Assembly (NCBI GenBank): GCA_964016985.1
Contig: OZ024823.1
Location: 35,135,687-35,199,686, forward strand
Source of the DNA: Anodontia alba
Lineage: Eukaryota; Mollusca; Bivalvia; Lucinida; Lucinidae
Reading direction: 5' to 3'
DNA: 64,000 nt
The notes under the pieces are model-generated. The model was given only the letters and a program-made list of their open reading frames with translations. It was not told where the DNA came from and did not search any database. Positions 57,423-61,870 of the stretch are shown here, in pieces; the first letter of the stretch is position 1; each line of letters opens with the position of its first letter. The position numbers and the translations under genes were made by a program.

Positions 57423-59719
57423 TGGCGTGTTATTCTAAATGGAAACATTGATTTGTCGTTAACAATATCTTACCAGGGGCCATTTGGGGTTAAATATTTC
57501 TCTGCTTTGTTTTCAAATATTTATCATAAAAGTAATTTTAAAGCCGGAAATGGGGCTGTCCTGTGCAATTTCTATAGTAAACCGAATTTTTGCTTTGATT
57601 TTATTTCTTTTCGTCACTGATTTTAGCTTATTGATGTTCCATTGTTCCATTATAATATTGTGAAAATTTCAGAAATTTTGAACAAGTCGAATTTGTTGAA
57701 AACCTGCCTAAAACTACTTTAACTATCAATTTTCGCTGACATTGCAGTCATTTTCACTATCGGGAAAATAGAAATTTTGGATTTTCTTTTTTTTTAATAA
57801 ACATCTCTAAATATCGAAAAAAGTTGGAGGCATAGATATTTGTGACAAAAAGTTTTGCATTAAATCATGACAAAAGTTTGCACAGTAAATAAGATAACTC
57901 GGGAACTGACACAGTAAGATCCACATCAAGCCACCAACACTAAATACAATATAGCAGCCACAAAATGAACATATAGCAAGAAGATTTGTCAGCTCTTTCA
58001 AAAAATGGGAACTCTGTTACCCAAACTTAACTGAATATATATTACCAACTTACGTAATAGCTGAAAGAAAAACATTAGACGATGAATCACTATATAACAA
58101 GTAACAAAAAGTACTACAATGAAAGTACTGCCTTGTACCGGTCAGTAATGAATTATCGTGGCTAACGCTAGCTTTACATTATCCCAACCCTCGCCCTCAG
58201 CTTCCATAGTGGTAAAACATATATTTATTTGGTCCGTGTGGTGGTCTTCAAACTCATCCATGAAATATTATATGATTTTCATCTCTGATCAGCGCTAGGC
58301 AAAAATGACTTTCTGAAAGATATTGAAAGCATGGTAGATACACTTGGTAAATGATCTGTCATTTTTACAAATTTACAAGAAAGACAATATTTAGAACTTC
58401 CAGTTTATTTTCCTGTACACTAAGTCCCTTTTAAAAAGGAGTCAACACTAAAGGAAAGAATTTGCTCCCAAGGAGTAGACCCCTACTCATGAGGAAGACT
58501 AAATAGTTTTGACAGAATTATAACCCTCGCCCGTCACCATCCCCACACCATCCCTTCATGATAATGTTCTCATTCAACTTAAGCAGTGACAATTTTGTTC
58601 ACTTACAATGTATAGTTTATCATTATCGTAAGATCACTCCATGTTGCAAATAGCTGAATCATACAGCAGCCATTTAAATAGAATATTTCATGAATGAATT
58701 TTGTTTTTGTTGATTTTATCGATGTGAAAGACTGGCGAATCACTCACAAGCTGAATAAATTTAAAAAAAAAAAAAGCTAACATTTTGCCTTTGGAAACAA
58801 AGAACACACAGAAGAACGAAACTCGATGACCCAAAGGGCTTTATGTCAGATTAACAGCGATTCTCCGATGTTTACACATCGATAAAATCCACCCAAAATA
58901 ACAATAAAACATTCCTTATAATTCCTACTGTGTCATCAAAATGTTACCAATGTTGCCAAAAATATCAGTCTTTTGAGACAGCGGAAGGCATCACGAAAAC
59001 ACGCCCTATATAGTTTTGACCCCCTTAAACCCAACTTTTATATACCAAAATTGGGGTTTACAGGGGTATACATTATTTTTCTTATTTCCGCTCTAAAACA
59101 TAGATGGTGGGTACTCGTAAGAACTGCCTCGGCCAGGCGGTTCTAACGAGTACCCATAATATATGTTTTGAGCAGAAATATGAAAAATATCAGAATTTTT
59201 ATCTGAAAACTTTCAGTTTTTTGGTGGTAAAATTTTCAATATATTTGAATAGGCGTGTTTTTGTAATGGAATATAGATCCGACTTATTCCAGCTCTGGGC
59301 CTTAAAAGCTTTCCTTCAGCCATTCAAATTGCGTGAAATATATATAAAGATGAGTAGTTGGAATTATCTTCTTGTGATTTTCCCTTGCGATTGCAGTCAT
59401 CTTTAGCATAGCGGCCGTGAACTCATTTTAGTCTGGAGACCCTCAAAAAGATAATTGATCCATTAACCAATTTTAGTCCGGAGACTCCAAAAGAGTAATT
59501 GACAATCAGTGCAGACCAAAATCAGACGCTGCAAAATGTGGCGTCTGATCAGGGTCTCCACTGTTTCCAAAATCTTTTCCACCATTTTGTCTAGGAATAT
59601 CTAGTGAATGACAATAGCCTGACATACCGAAAATTGAATTTCTGCTTAGATAATACTTACATGTACTTAATCATATTATTTAACTTATTTTCACAGAAAC
59701 AACAACACTCAAGCAATAA
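24356..59719 (+). CDS. LRRC74: LRRC74-like leucine-rich repeat protein, 12 exons, 395 aa
   Basis: Exons are 24356-24414, 26093-26193, 27011-27183, 31590-31697, 37184-37277, 39653-39702, 40141-40222, 41791-41876, 51167-51361, 53939-54031, 56775-56898 and 59697-59719. All introns are GT-AG and phases agree at every joint, giving 1188 nt with the stop. The N-terminus is acidic and charged (MDTITEDEEAS, KKKR, EEESDDNGSDTD). Residues about 54-85 (RFGRTEYLNACRLLNIVPAS) form the segment before the repeats. About nine 28-residue ribonuclease-inhibitor-type LRRs follow (LNLSGNDL, LNLSHNNF, LDLSWNNF, LNLSMNGL, LDVTYNRI). The end is VIDLDFSGIEIDKEF plus a basic tail. Length, order and the DLDFS...DKEF end fit vertebrate LRRC74A/B, and LRRC74B in size. 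It is probably a protein-binding scaffold, and its biochemical role is not established. Full-length cDNA would fix the start and last exon. Confidence 0.85.
24433..24533. repeat. Decayed CCCAGCTAGC-type palindrome
   Basis: TTATCGGCCCGACA against TGTCGGGCCAATAACG, ending CGCTAGCTGGG. The better copy is at 38967. It begins just inside intron 1. Confidence 0.65.
24625..25263. mobile_element. CTTTCGACATC-ended element, copy 2
   Basis: Same interior words as copy 1 without the TG expansion. The left end is duplicated internally near 24809 (TTTCGACATCACTCGGAAAG). It ends GAAAGATGGCAAAAG. Confidence 0.75.
25277..25546. mobile_element. Partial CTTTCGACATC-ended element
   Basis: A right-end fragment in tandem with copy 2. 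It shares TTGATGTTTCACAACAATA and GAAAGATGTCGAAAA. Confidence 0.65.
25660..25868. repeat. (CACT)n-rich low-complexity tract
   Basis: CTCAC/CCCACTCAC units, pyrimidine and A only. The Thr-His-Pro-Leu open frames are artefacts. Confidence 0.88.
25921..26029. mobile_element. Core hairpin (TCTCATTAGAAGCGCC), intron 1
   Basis: A palindrome from TTTCTTATTTCTC to AGAAATAAGAAA, closely related to the 23599 hairpin. It ends about 60 bp before exon 2. Confidence 0.8.
26093..26193 (+). CDS. LRRC74: LRRC74-like exon 2
   Basis: Encodes DVREKLMQIRKKKRIIA and then the acidic EEESDDNGSDTDLELE run. It is highly charged and likely disordered or helical. The donor GTATCA is weak beyond the GT. Confidence 0.85.
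26194..27010 (+). other. Intron 2
   Basis: Contains a fragment of the GGAAAGAATTTGCTCCC repeat, a GTCTGCTGACAATA-type relic and a strong hairpin at 26891. Confidence 0.75.
26891..26967. repeat. GCGAAGGCCC hairpin, copy 1
   Basis: TGAGCGCACAGCGAAGGCCC with GATCAGACTGCGCG, apex TCCG, then the near-complement. It ends 43 bp before exon 3. Confidence 0.8.
27011..27183 (+). CDS. LRRC74: LRRC74-like exon 3
   Basis: Encodes the segment from EEKEDYDRFGRTEYLNACRL through the first LRR (LKLGHHGLGIQGCRALAYPL). Acceptor TCTCTTTCAG; donor GTATTA. It ends in phase 0. Confidence 0.9.
27705..27799. repeat. GTCTCC-family palindrome
   Basis: TTTTTCCCAGAAACAGA and TCTTTTCTGGGAAAA flank ATTGTCTCCAGGGGAGATAA. 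Confidence 0.7.
28027..28097. repeat. Perfect 33-bp-arm palindrome
   Basis: Arms of 33 bases pair without a mismatch around a 5-base loop GCATG. The arm begins AAAATAAGACTTGGC. Part of one arm is repeated once more at about 28105-28135. The perfect match suggests recent formation or conversion. Confidence 0.85.
28479..28497. repeat. Poly(G) tract
   Basis: Lies in an inverted copy of the repeat that carries poly(C) at 18188 (GGCGGATTCA, then TTCAGTCGAACCC). Confidence 0.9.
28685..28751. repeat. Hairpin, GTGTAGACCCTGATCAGACG type
   Basis: Well paired: CAGTGTAGACC...GACGCCGC and its complement to GGTCTACACTG. It is followed by CAGGCCTGTCTGTCCG, which also follows the 31122 copy. Confidence 0.75.
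28953..29841. mobile_element. ACGTTG-family element, 0.9 kb, with TIRs
   Basis: CCCAGCGGACACCTGATGC and CATCATGTGCCCGCTGGG are inverted ends. The right part has the CAACGT/ACGTTG words of the family. No transposase frame is seen. A separate palindrome sits near the left end. Confidence 0.65.
29010..29137. mobile_element. CAGTGTAAAATCGA-ended palindrome, nested
   Basis: CAGTGTAAAATCGAATTTTA pairs with AAAATTCGATCTTACACTG. The interior pairs through GAACACCAAATGTAGTATTT and ACTCGTGA. It looks like a small full-palindrome MITE inserted in the 28953 element. Confidence 0.75.
30112..30413 (+). mobile_element. MITE-1 copy with apparent 4-bp TSD
   Basis: GCAC lies directly outside both ends. The right half contains a T-tract expansion. 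The first base after CAT differs (CATGAAACC). Confidence 0.83.
30728..31047. mobile_element. pogo-like MITE, copy 3
   Basis: TA on both sides. Ends CAGTCAGCTCTCGTTGTCTC and AAAGAGAGTCGATTG. Central GGAAAAGAGGAGAAAGC hairpin. Confidence 0.82.
31122..31193. repeat. Hairpin, GTGTAGACCCTGATCAGACG type
   Basis: GGCAAACAGTGTAGACCC opens it. GACGCCGCGTTTTGTGGC is the apex. Confidence 0.75.
31214..31493 (-). mobile_element. MITE-1 copy, 96 bp before exon 4
   Basis: Full-length with an intact central palindrome. Short AA flanks only, so no clear duplication. Confidence 0.87.
31590..31697 (+). CDS. LRRC74: LRRC74-like exon 4
   Basis: A phase 0-0 exon of 36 codons. It encodes one LRR (SVISLEIQDNWLEGEGGEYI) and the lead into the next. 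Acceptor ATCTATTTCAG; donor GTAAAC. Confidence 0.9.
31790..32450. repeat. Tandem array C, diverged part
   Basis: Units of about 140-150 bp with CCGAAAGGCGAATTGACTCG, AACTTGGTAG and TCGTTCCGATCCGAAATCCA. The right end is strongly decayed. Confidence 0.75.
32461..32698. repeat. 240-bp palindrome of two GCGAAG hairpin units
   Basis: GAGCCAGCGCATGACAAAAC at the left pairs with GTCATGCGCTGGCTC at the right. Each arm holds an AGCGAAGA.TC.GATCAG.CTG unit. It splits array C. Confidence 0.85.
32860..34345. repeat. Tandem array C, main part
   Basis: Opens with GTCTGTCGTCCGTCGTGCG and CAACAATTG, like array A. About ten units carry GGTGACTTGTAGATCAAAAA, GATCGGAAATCCAAGATGG and TCGCTTCTTCTCCTGAACCG. It closes CAGGGCAATCTTGGCCCTCT. 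Confidence 0.87.
33478..33521. repeat. Poly(A) tract
   Basis: A long adenine run inside one array C unit. Confidence 0.95.
34346..34990. other. Unassigned intronic DNA
   Basis: Includes a short run of CATTTACATTTACATTTACG (near 34496). No exon-like LRR frame is found. Confidence 0.45.
34991..35059. repeat. GCGAAGGCCC hairpin, copy 2
   Basis: ATGCGGATAACGCAGACCCA, GATCAGCCTGCGC, apex ATAA, then the complement to TTGTCCGCTT. Confidence 0.8.
35345..35375 (+). repeat. Left member of a spaced direct repeat
   Basis: ACTGTAGTCGG, then TTTCGACCATTACCCG. It recurs in the same orientation at 36513-36543. Confidence 0.7.
35376..36512. other. 1.1 kb between direct repeats
   Basis: Open frames at 35922-36104 and 36126-36386 have no recognised domain. 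CAGAGCCG and CGGAGCC words recur near both ends. It may be a small unclassified mobile unit. Confidence 0.35.
36513..36543 (+). repeat. Right member of a spaced direct repeat
   Basis: Matches the left member except at a few bases in the middle. A MITE-1 copy begins 16 bp later. Confidence 0.7.
36559..36831 (-). mobile_element. MITE-1 copy, decayed right end
   Basis: The central palindrome is degraded (TCTATAGAACTGCTTGAGTG). The right terminus reads CATGTTTTCACTGA in place of CGTGATG, so the last bases are uncertain. Confidence 0.75.
36961..37029. repeat. GCGAAGGCCC hairpin, copy 3
   Basis: ATGCGGACAGCGAAGGCCCA, then GCGCAGTCTGATCAGGGCC and CTGTCCGC. It lies 155 bp before exon 5. Confidence 0.78.
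37184..37277 (+). CDS. LRRC74: LRRC74-like exon 5
   Basis: Encodes DISNNKLGHRGCVAICKMLQ and INTTLMELNLS. The donor GTGAGA leaves one base that completes a Gly with exon 6. Confidence 0.9.
37384..37451. repeat. Hairpin, GCAAACGGTGTAGCCCCAGA type
   Basis: Well paired around GACGCCGCAAAACGCGGCGTC. The outer part is GGCAAACGGTGTAG against CTACACAGTTTGC. Confidence 0.78.
37655..38560. repeat. Tandem array D with paired octamers
   Basis: Five degenerate units of about 180 bp. Most carry ATGCAAAT-like and ATTTGCAT words about 10 bp apart in opposite sense, then CTGCAAAA, CTCATATCT and GTGTTCA. Octamers are POU-factor sites in animals, but in an array this may be coincidental. Confidence 0.78.
38967..39073. 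mobile_element. CCCAGCTAGC-ended full palindrome
   Basis: CCCAGCTAGCATTCTACGTA pairs with AGTAGAATGCTGACTGGG. The centre GGCCGTCATCGGCCCGTCAG pairs closely with its other arm. It resembles the decayed copy at 24433. Confidence 0.8.
39244..39312. repeat. Hairpin with altered apex
   Basis: Outer GCAAACAGTGTAGATC is family-like, but the apex is CAGTTGGCTTCTTCAGAAGC with a fully matching arm. This gives the same stem architecture with a replaced tip. Confidence 0.75.
39653..39702 (+). CDS. LRRC74: LRRC74-like exon 6
   Basis: A 50-base exon encoding NDLNDNDAQPLVEALL, the second half of an LRR begun in exon 5. Donor GTAAGT. Confidence 0.88.
39703..40140 (+). other. Intron 6
   Basis: The shortest intron. 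I see no repeat in it. The acceptor TTTTGCTTTCAG is strong. Confidence 0.8.
40141..40222 (+). CDS. LRRC74: LRRC74-like exon 7
   Basis: Encodes ENNVLKSLNLSHNNFGEKAG and PILSNPL. One base is carried into exon 8. Donor GTAAGT. Confidence 0.88.
40360..41620 (+). pseudogene. Relic of an RT element, C-terminal tail and 3' UTR
   Basis: The frame reads YISQLIRFARASSNLSDFNY, then a stop, then FSKFYRRH...EPEFYGDLVYRFRKI... MRQTACLVVIPI. I recognise this tail from RT-bearing repeats common in marine invertebrates and cannot place the clade. The RT core is missing. It lies in intron 7, sense to the gene, followed by UTR-like TTTA repeats. Confidence 0.6.
41791..41876 (+). CDS. LRRC74: LRRC74-like exon 8
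   Basis: Encodes DNESIEELDLSWNNFRLKSG and VVLCQGLA. Acceptor TTTCTGTTTCAG. The donor GTAAAC lies 14 bp before a minisatellite. Confidence 0.9.
41890..42965. repeat. Minisatellite E, about 40-bp units
   Basis: Units such as TTTCTATTTGAGCCGCCCCA and TGGGAAACGAGCTCACC. Some pairs form a dimer with TTTGAGTAGCACCATGGG. It begins almost at the exon 8 donor. Confidence 0.88.
42973..43206. mobile_element. Palindromic MITE inserted in minisatellite E
   Basis: CGAGGTTATACAAC and GTTTTATGACCTCG at the ends. CATGCTCAACTCAGCTGAGC and the complementary arm lie inside. Array-like sequence lies on both sides. Confidence 0.78.
43215..43410. repeat. Minisatellite F, about 22-bp units
   Basis: ATGGGAAACATAGCGAAGTA with TCGCC. 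Alternating GCGAAG and ACTAAG variants suggest a dimeric order. ATGGGAAAC is shared with minisatellite E. Confidence 0.88.
43793..44094 (+). mobile_element. tRNA-derived SINE, copy 2
   Basis: A-box TGGCTCAGTTGG (43803) and B-box GGTTCAACCCC (43848) with a 5-bp T stem GCGGG/CCCGC. The body aligns with copy 1 and ends CCTCAACACAAACA. CAATGAACAG before and CAATAAACAG after look like a 10-bp target duplication with one change. Confidence 0.87.
45757..45806. repeat. Poly(T) tract
   Basis: A long T run in the right arm of the palindrome with no counterpart in the left arm. Confidence 0.93.
46217..46814. other. Spacer between two large elements
   Basis: Contains a decayed TTAACCCATT-type hairpin core (46632-46700, TTGCAAACAATGCAGATCCA). 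Otherwise unassigned. Confidence 0.5.
46815..47150 (+). repeat. Left arm of foldback-like element
   Basis: Tandem units of the type CAACTTAATATCTTGTTC.GA, followed by the non-repetitive inner block with GACCATAATACC and CATCCGGTTAAACCG. Confidence 0.8.
47151..47700. other. Internal spacer of foldback-like element
   Basis: AT-rich, no frame above background. A GGGGTGGGGGGAAGG patch lies near 47500. Confidence 0.45.
47720..49320. repeat. Tandem array G, about 115-bp units
   Basis: Units carry GTTACTGACTGATAC, CAGTGTAGCTGACAGGTCTT, ATATACTTTGTCGCTGACTG and ATATTCCGGTATACA. About fourteen degenerate copies. Some reverse-strand frames stay open, giving repetitive peptides that I do not treat as genes. 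Confidence 0.87.
49381..49907 (-). repeat. Right arm of foldback-like element
   Basis: Starts CTACTTTCGTTTCAACCGG and AAGGCATTATGGTCTTC, the inverted inner block. An unmatched stretch follows, then units of TTAAGTTGTCCGAACAAGAT type. It is longer than the left arm. Confidence 0.8.
50990..51160 (+). mobile_element. MITE-1 copy, 5'-truncated, abutting exon 9
   Basis: The left terminus and arm are gone. The core palindrome is shortened (CTTAGAACCACCTAGGCGG). The right terminus ATAGGTGTGTTTTCTTAATG is present and followed directly by TTTCAG, the exon 9 acceptor. Confidence 0.82.
51167..51361 (+). CDS. LRRC74: LRRC74-like exon 9 (two LRRs)
   Basis: A phase 0-0 exon of 65 codons and the longest of the gene. 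It encodes VLKVLNLSMNGLGNDGAFAV and THLDVTYNRIGKPGAQVIG, ending NEVLKVFK. Donor GTAAAA. Its second half is repeated in decayed form in intron 9. Confidence 0.92.
51463..51540 (+). pseudogene. Exon-9-like pseudo-exon or cassette exon
   Basis: Seventy-eight bases follow AG and precede GTAAAA. They read open for 26 codons in phase 0-0 (HNHIGKFGAQ... LEVHEVLKVFQ), close to the second half of exon 9. The upstream pyrimidine tract is very poor. It could be a minor cassette LRR exon or a dead copy. Confidence 0.6.
51600..52080 (+). pseudogene. Further decayed copies of half of exon 9
   Basis: At least three more relics. One near 51712-51766 has GGTGCCCAGCTCATAGGAAA. One at 51784-51858 has CCGTATAGGCAAATAGGGGC with in-frame stops. 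One at 51967-52046 has GTCATAGGATAGGC. The sequence that follows exon 9 (GTAAAATT.CAGTGTTGGCAG) is repeated after most of them and alone near 51608. The duplicated unit was therefore half-exon plus intron start. Confidence 0.75.
52446..52700 (+). mobile_element. MITE-1 copy, core partly lost
   Basis: The ends are intact apart from CGTAGTG. The apex of the palindrome is deleted (TTTGAACCGCTTAACACG). Confidence 0.82.
52917..52983. repeat. Hairpin, GACGCCGCGTTCTGCGGCGTC apex
   Basis: GCAAATAGTCCAGACCATGA against GGGTCTAGACTATTTGC, with a nearly perfect stem. Confidence 0.8.
53245..53388. mobile_element. ACGTTG-family palindromic MITE
   Basis: CCAAGCGGGCACATGCCGC and GGCATGTGCCCGCGG at the ends, CAACGTTAAT-type words inside. 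Confidence 0.75.
53939..54031 (+). CDS. LRRC74: LRRC74-like exon 10
   Basis: Phase 0-0, 31 codons: IGHNPVGVEGLKLVFAGV then CAEESAVIDLDFS. It contains the last LRR and the start of the C-terminal cap. Donor GTAAGC. Confidence 0.9.
54230..55340. repeat. Minisatellite H, about 45-bp units
   Basis: Degenerate units of GGCTCCAGATAAGAGAGATA and AACAATAGAGGTTCTTAGG. About twenty copies of uneven length. Confidence 0.83.
55485..55823. mobile_element. pogo-like MITE, copy 4
   Basis: TA on both sides. CAGTTGACTGTCGTTATCTC and AACGAGAGTTGACTG ends. The central GGAGAAATTGC unit is partly duplicated. Confidence 0.83.
55899..56173 (-). mobile_element. MITE-1 copy
   Basis: Starts GATTACAAAAACATGCCTAT and ends CATGTTTTCGTGATG. 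The palindrome apex is TGCCTCAGTGAGGC. The right inner arm has lost bases. Confidence 0.83.
56390..56728. mobile_element. CAGTCGAACTTC-type MITE, decayed copy
   Basis: The right end reads GTGAAGTTCGACTG. The core hairpin GATATTTGTTAGAATCGCC is preserved, with the T:A version of the variable stem pair. The left end is not clear. Confidence 0.6.
56775..56898 (+). CDS. LRRC74: LRRC74-like exon 11
   Basis: Encodes GIEIDKEFRAMKEELQEKRK and then ISITHGRVLSDYIIVGKPKK. The DLDFS-GIEIDKEF joint matches the conserved end of the family. Donor GTACGT. Confidence 0.82.
57274..58329. mobile_element. CTTTCGACATC-ended element, copy 3
   Basis: Left end CTTTCAACATCATTTTGAA, right end GACTTTCTGAAAGATATTGAAAG. 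The shared interior stops near 57885 and resumes near 58290. About 400 bp in between is unique to this copy. Confidence 0.65.
57380..57419. repeat. Poly(T) tract
   Basis: About forty T residues inside the element. It explains the poly-Phe open frame. Confidence 0.95.
58989..59268 (+). mobile_element. MITE-1 copy
   Basis: Nearly full family consensus. The palindrome apex is CCTCGGCCAGGC. No duplication at the ends (AAGG and GAAT). Confidence 0.87.
59499..59571. repeat. Hairpin, GTGCAGACCAAAATCAGACG type
   Basis: The right arm GTGGCGTCTGATCAGGGTC is intact. The flanking TCTAGGAATATCTA matches the 21095 element, so this is a decayed copy of that MITE. Confidence 0.68.
59697..59719 (+). CDS. 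LRRC74: LRRC74-like exon 12 (terminal)
   Basis: AG of TTTTCACAG, then ETTTLKQ and TAA in frame with exon 11. Short terminal exons are easy to misplace, so this is the least certain exon. Confidence 0.6.
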
Positions 59720-60041
59720 TGGAAGTAAGGACATAAACGAAACCTTTATTTTGTAAAGATTTGTTCTGTTACAATGGTCCGCCACCCGACCCTTGTATCA
59801 CCAAATAGATGCAAGATGCAGCAGATGCAGATGGGGCTTGTTCACTACCTGTAGTACTTCATTTAATATAGCCAAATTTTATAATGTAGTCATCTCTGTA
59901 TATACAGTTTTATGCTCTAAAGATTTCCAAGAAGTCCATTGCAAATGTTGTAGTCTCCATTAACACCAGTATTGTTTTGTATATATGTCGTTTTATTTTA
60001 TTATGAGAATTGCTGCCCACGGGAATTCTGAATGAAATAAA
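59720..60041 (+). other. Putative 3' UTR with poly(A) signal
   Basis: AT-rich, without repeats. AATAAA at 60036-60041 is followed by a T-rich stretch, which fits cleavage shortly after. No transcript evidence. Confidence 0.45.
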
Positions 60042-60248
60042 CAATGTTCTATTCTACTCTTTTTTTTTTCAAATACTTCTATTCTATTCAATATGCCACT
60101 TCTCTTAATACTGAAGTATTGATTAAGCTCCTGTAATAATGATATAATGCACGCGCTCTTTTTCATGTTCTCATTGTTCAAGATATAACAAATGTAGGCT
60201 ATAAACATTGTTAGTTCGTTTAATTCTAAAAGACAGCTCATTTTAATT

Positions 60249-60281
60249 CGACTTCTTCCTCTTCTTCTTCCTCTTCTTCTA
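60249..60281. repeat. (CTT)n-like microsatellite
   Basis: CTTCTTCCTCTTCTTC tract in what may be the minus-strand LINE 3' UTR. Confidence 0.85.
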
Positions 60282-60404
60282 ATTAAGGACAAGATCTCAA
60301 TGGGACGTAATATGTCCTGCGTCCTGCGAGATGGCGGGCACGCACAGCTATCCTCGAAAAGGTGTACATGTACAGTATAAAACGCTGAGTCTGGTTAAAA
60401 CTAT

Positions 60405-61870
60405 TTACATCCTGTCGAGCTGTGCTGTTACTGAGCTAGGGTAGCAATAGGCAACAGGTGCTAAATAAAGCGCACGAGAGTAGATGCCACCATCGTAGTA
60501 GTCGGTAGACAGTTTCAGTCCCTTATAGTACGTGGGAAAAATTTCTGTAACCAGGGAACTCTTTCTTTTTTTGGAAGAACCATGCCTGTCCTCTAGCCCG
60601 CCTGTCGCTGTTTTGTAGAGAGATGTCTGTGTGACATCTACTTGGTTATGGGCGATGCTGTACAACATACACAGGCGGTTGGTTTTTCTGCAGTCTTCAA
60701 GGTCTCCCAGTTCAAATATTTCCCCATTTGGGTTACACGGCCTGGTGTGTGATCAGAATAATTGTTGAAAACATATCGAGCTGCACGCCGCTGTTCTTAA
60801 TCTAGCATCTGGATATGTTTCTGGCTGACCGGGTCCAAGATGGTGGGGGCATACTCCTTGGCTTGAGATCGTGATTCCCTTGCTCCCGCAATCAGTAGAG
60901 TTTGCCCATGTAACTGTTAACTGGTCTGGAGCAGTTTCTTGCCCTTTGCTGGAATGAAGCTCATTTGCTAGGTCTTCTCCTGTTCTTCCAGTGTTGTAAG
61001 GATTTGTTGTAGTAGCTGAGTGTCCTTCTGTCCTTTGATGTCAGACGATGAGAGTCATGTGCAAAGAGGCGTGTCCTTGGGTGATTGGCCTAATCCCATG
61101 CCTTCTTTTTTGGTGGATGCAAAGTTCTAGATGTCTTACCGCCGGGATAGCTTGAACATTGGTCCTTTTCCAGAGATAAATTCGTTTTCTCGGGGGATTC
61201 TGTCGAACAGGCTTGAGTGTTGTGTCATATAAGACCACATCATAATCGTTTTCGATTGCCGGTAGAGGTTTTGCATTGCTGTTTGAAACTTGGGTAGCTG
61301 CTTAATATCCAGTTCAGAGTATTGTATATTCTGGTGGGGAAAACCATTTCTGTTACAAATTGTTGTCAGCTATTATACTCAAGAATGCCTCGTTAACTCT
61401 TCTTGTGTACTGTATGCCTCCAATTCTCTGAACTCTCCAATCACGTCGCCAGCGAGAATGATGACAGAATTCTTGCATTTGGACCATAATGAAGAGACAA
61501 CTTCCTTGGTTGGTCCCAGTATGTATTATTTATGCGTCTGGATGCAATGAGAGCTAGTTACTACTTGTGTTTTGTCCTTGATCGCGTCGCTCAGAAATTC
61601 TATGTCTTCAGCTGTTTGGATGTTGCTGGTGGTTAATTCTTTCTTTGCTGGAAGAAGGGCATCACCATGCGAGTCTGAGGTCCTCTTTTCTGTAAACATA
61701 GTCCATGTCTTTGGCCATAAGCTCTGGTGTTGCAGTCTGAGCCAGGTCCAAGAGCCAATAATTATGTCCGGGTCCGAAGAGATGATCAGTGCCATTTTTC
61801 CTTGACGATTTGGATGTTCAGAATTCTGAATGAGTTTTGTTTTCGTTTAATCTTATTTTAGAGCCTTTAA
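60405..61870 (-). pseudogene. Decayed jockey/CR1-type LINE with internal deletion
   Basis: On the minus strand the endonuclease start DPDIIIGSWTWL (about 61750), later DYDVVLYDTTLKPVRQNPPR and KRIYLWK (about 61130) mark the N- and C-terminal parts of the endonuclease. The RT fingers and palm are missing. The frame reappears at LHGQTL (about 60905), then QRRAARYVFNNYSDHTPGRV (about 60800) and EDCRKTNRLCMLYSIAHNQV (about 60660), ending STOP after TAQLDRM. Frame changes and stops are frequent. It is distinct from the 11512 LINE in sequence. Confidence 0.78.

Larger units (their letters stand above)
56899..59696 (+). other. Intron 11
   Basis: Contains a decayed GCGGACAGCGAAGACC hairpin near 57026, a long T tract, a CTTTCGACATC element with an insert, a GGAAAGAATTTGCTCCC fragment near 58450 and a MITE-1 copy. 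Confidence 0.75.

Noticed and set aside
57261..57620. 119-codon Phe-rich ORF
   Set aside because: It is generated by the poly(T) tract in the CTTTCGACATC element.
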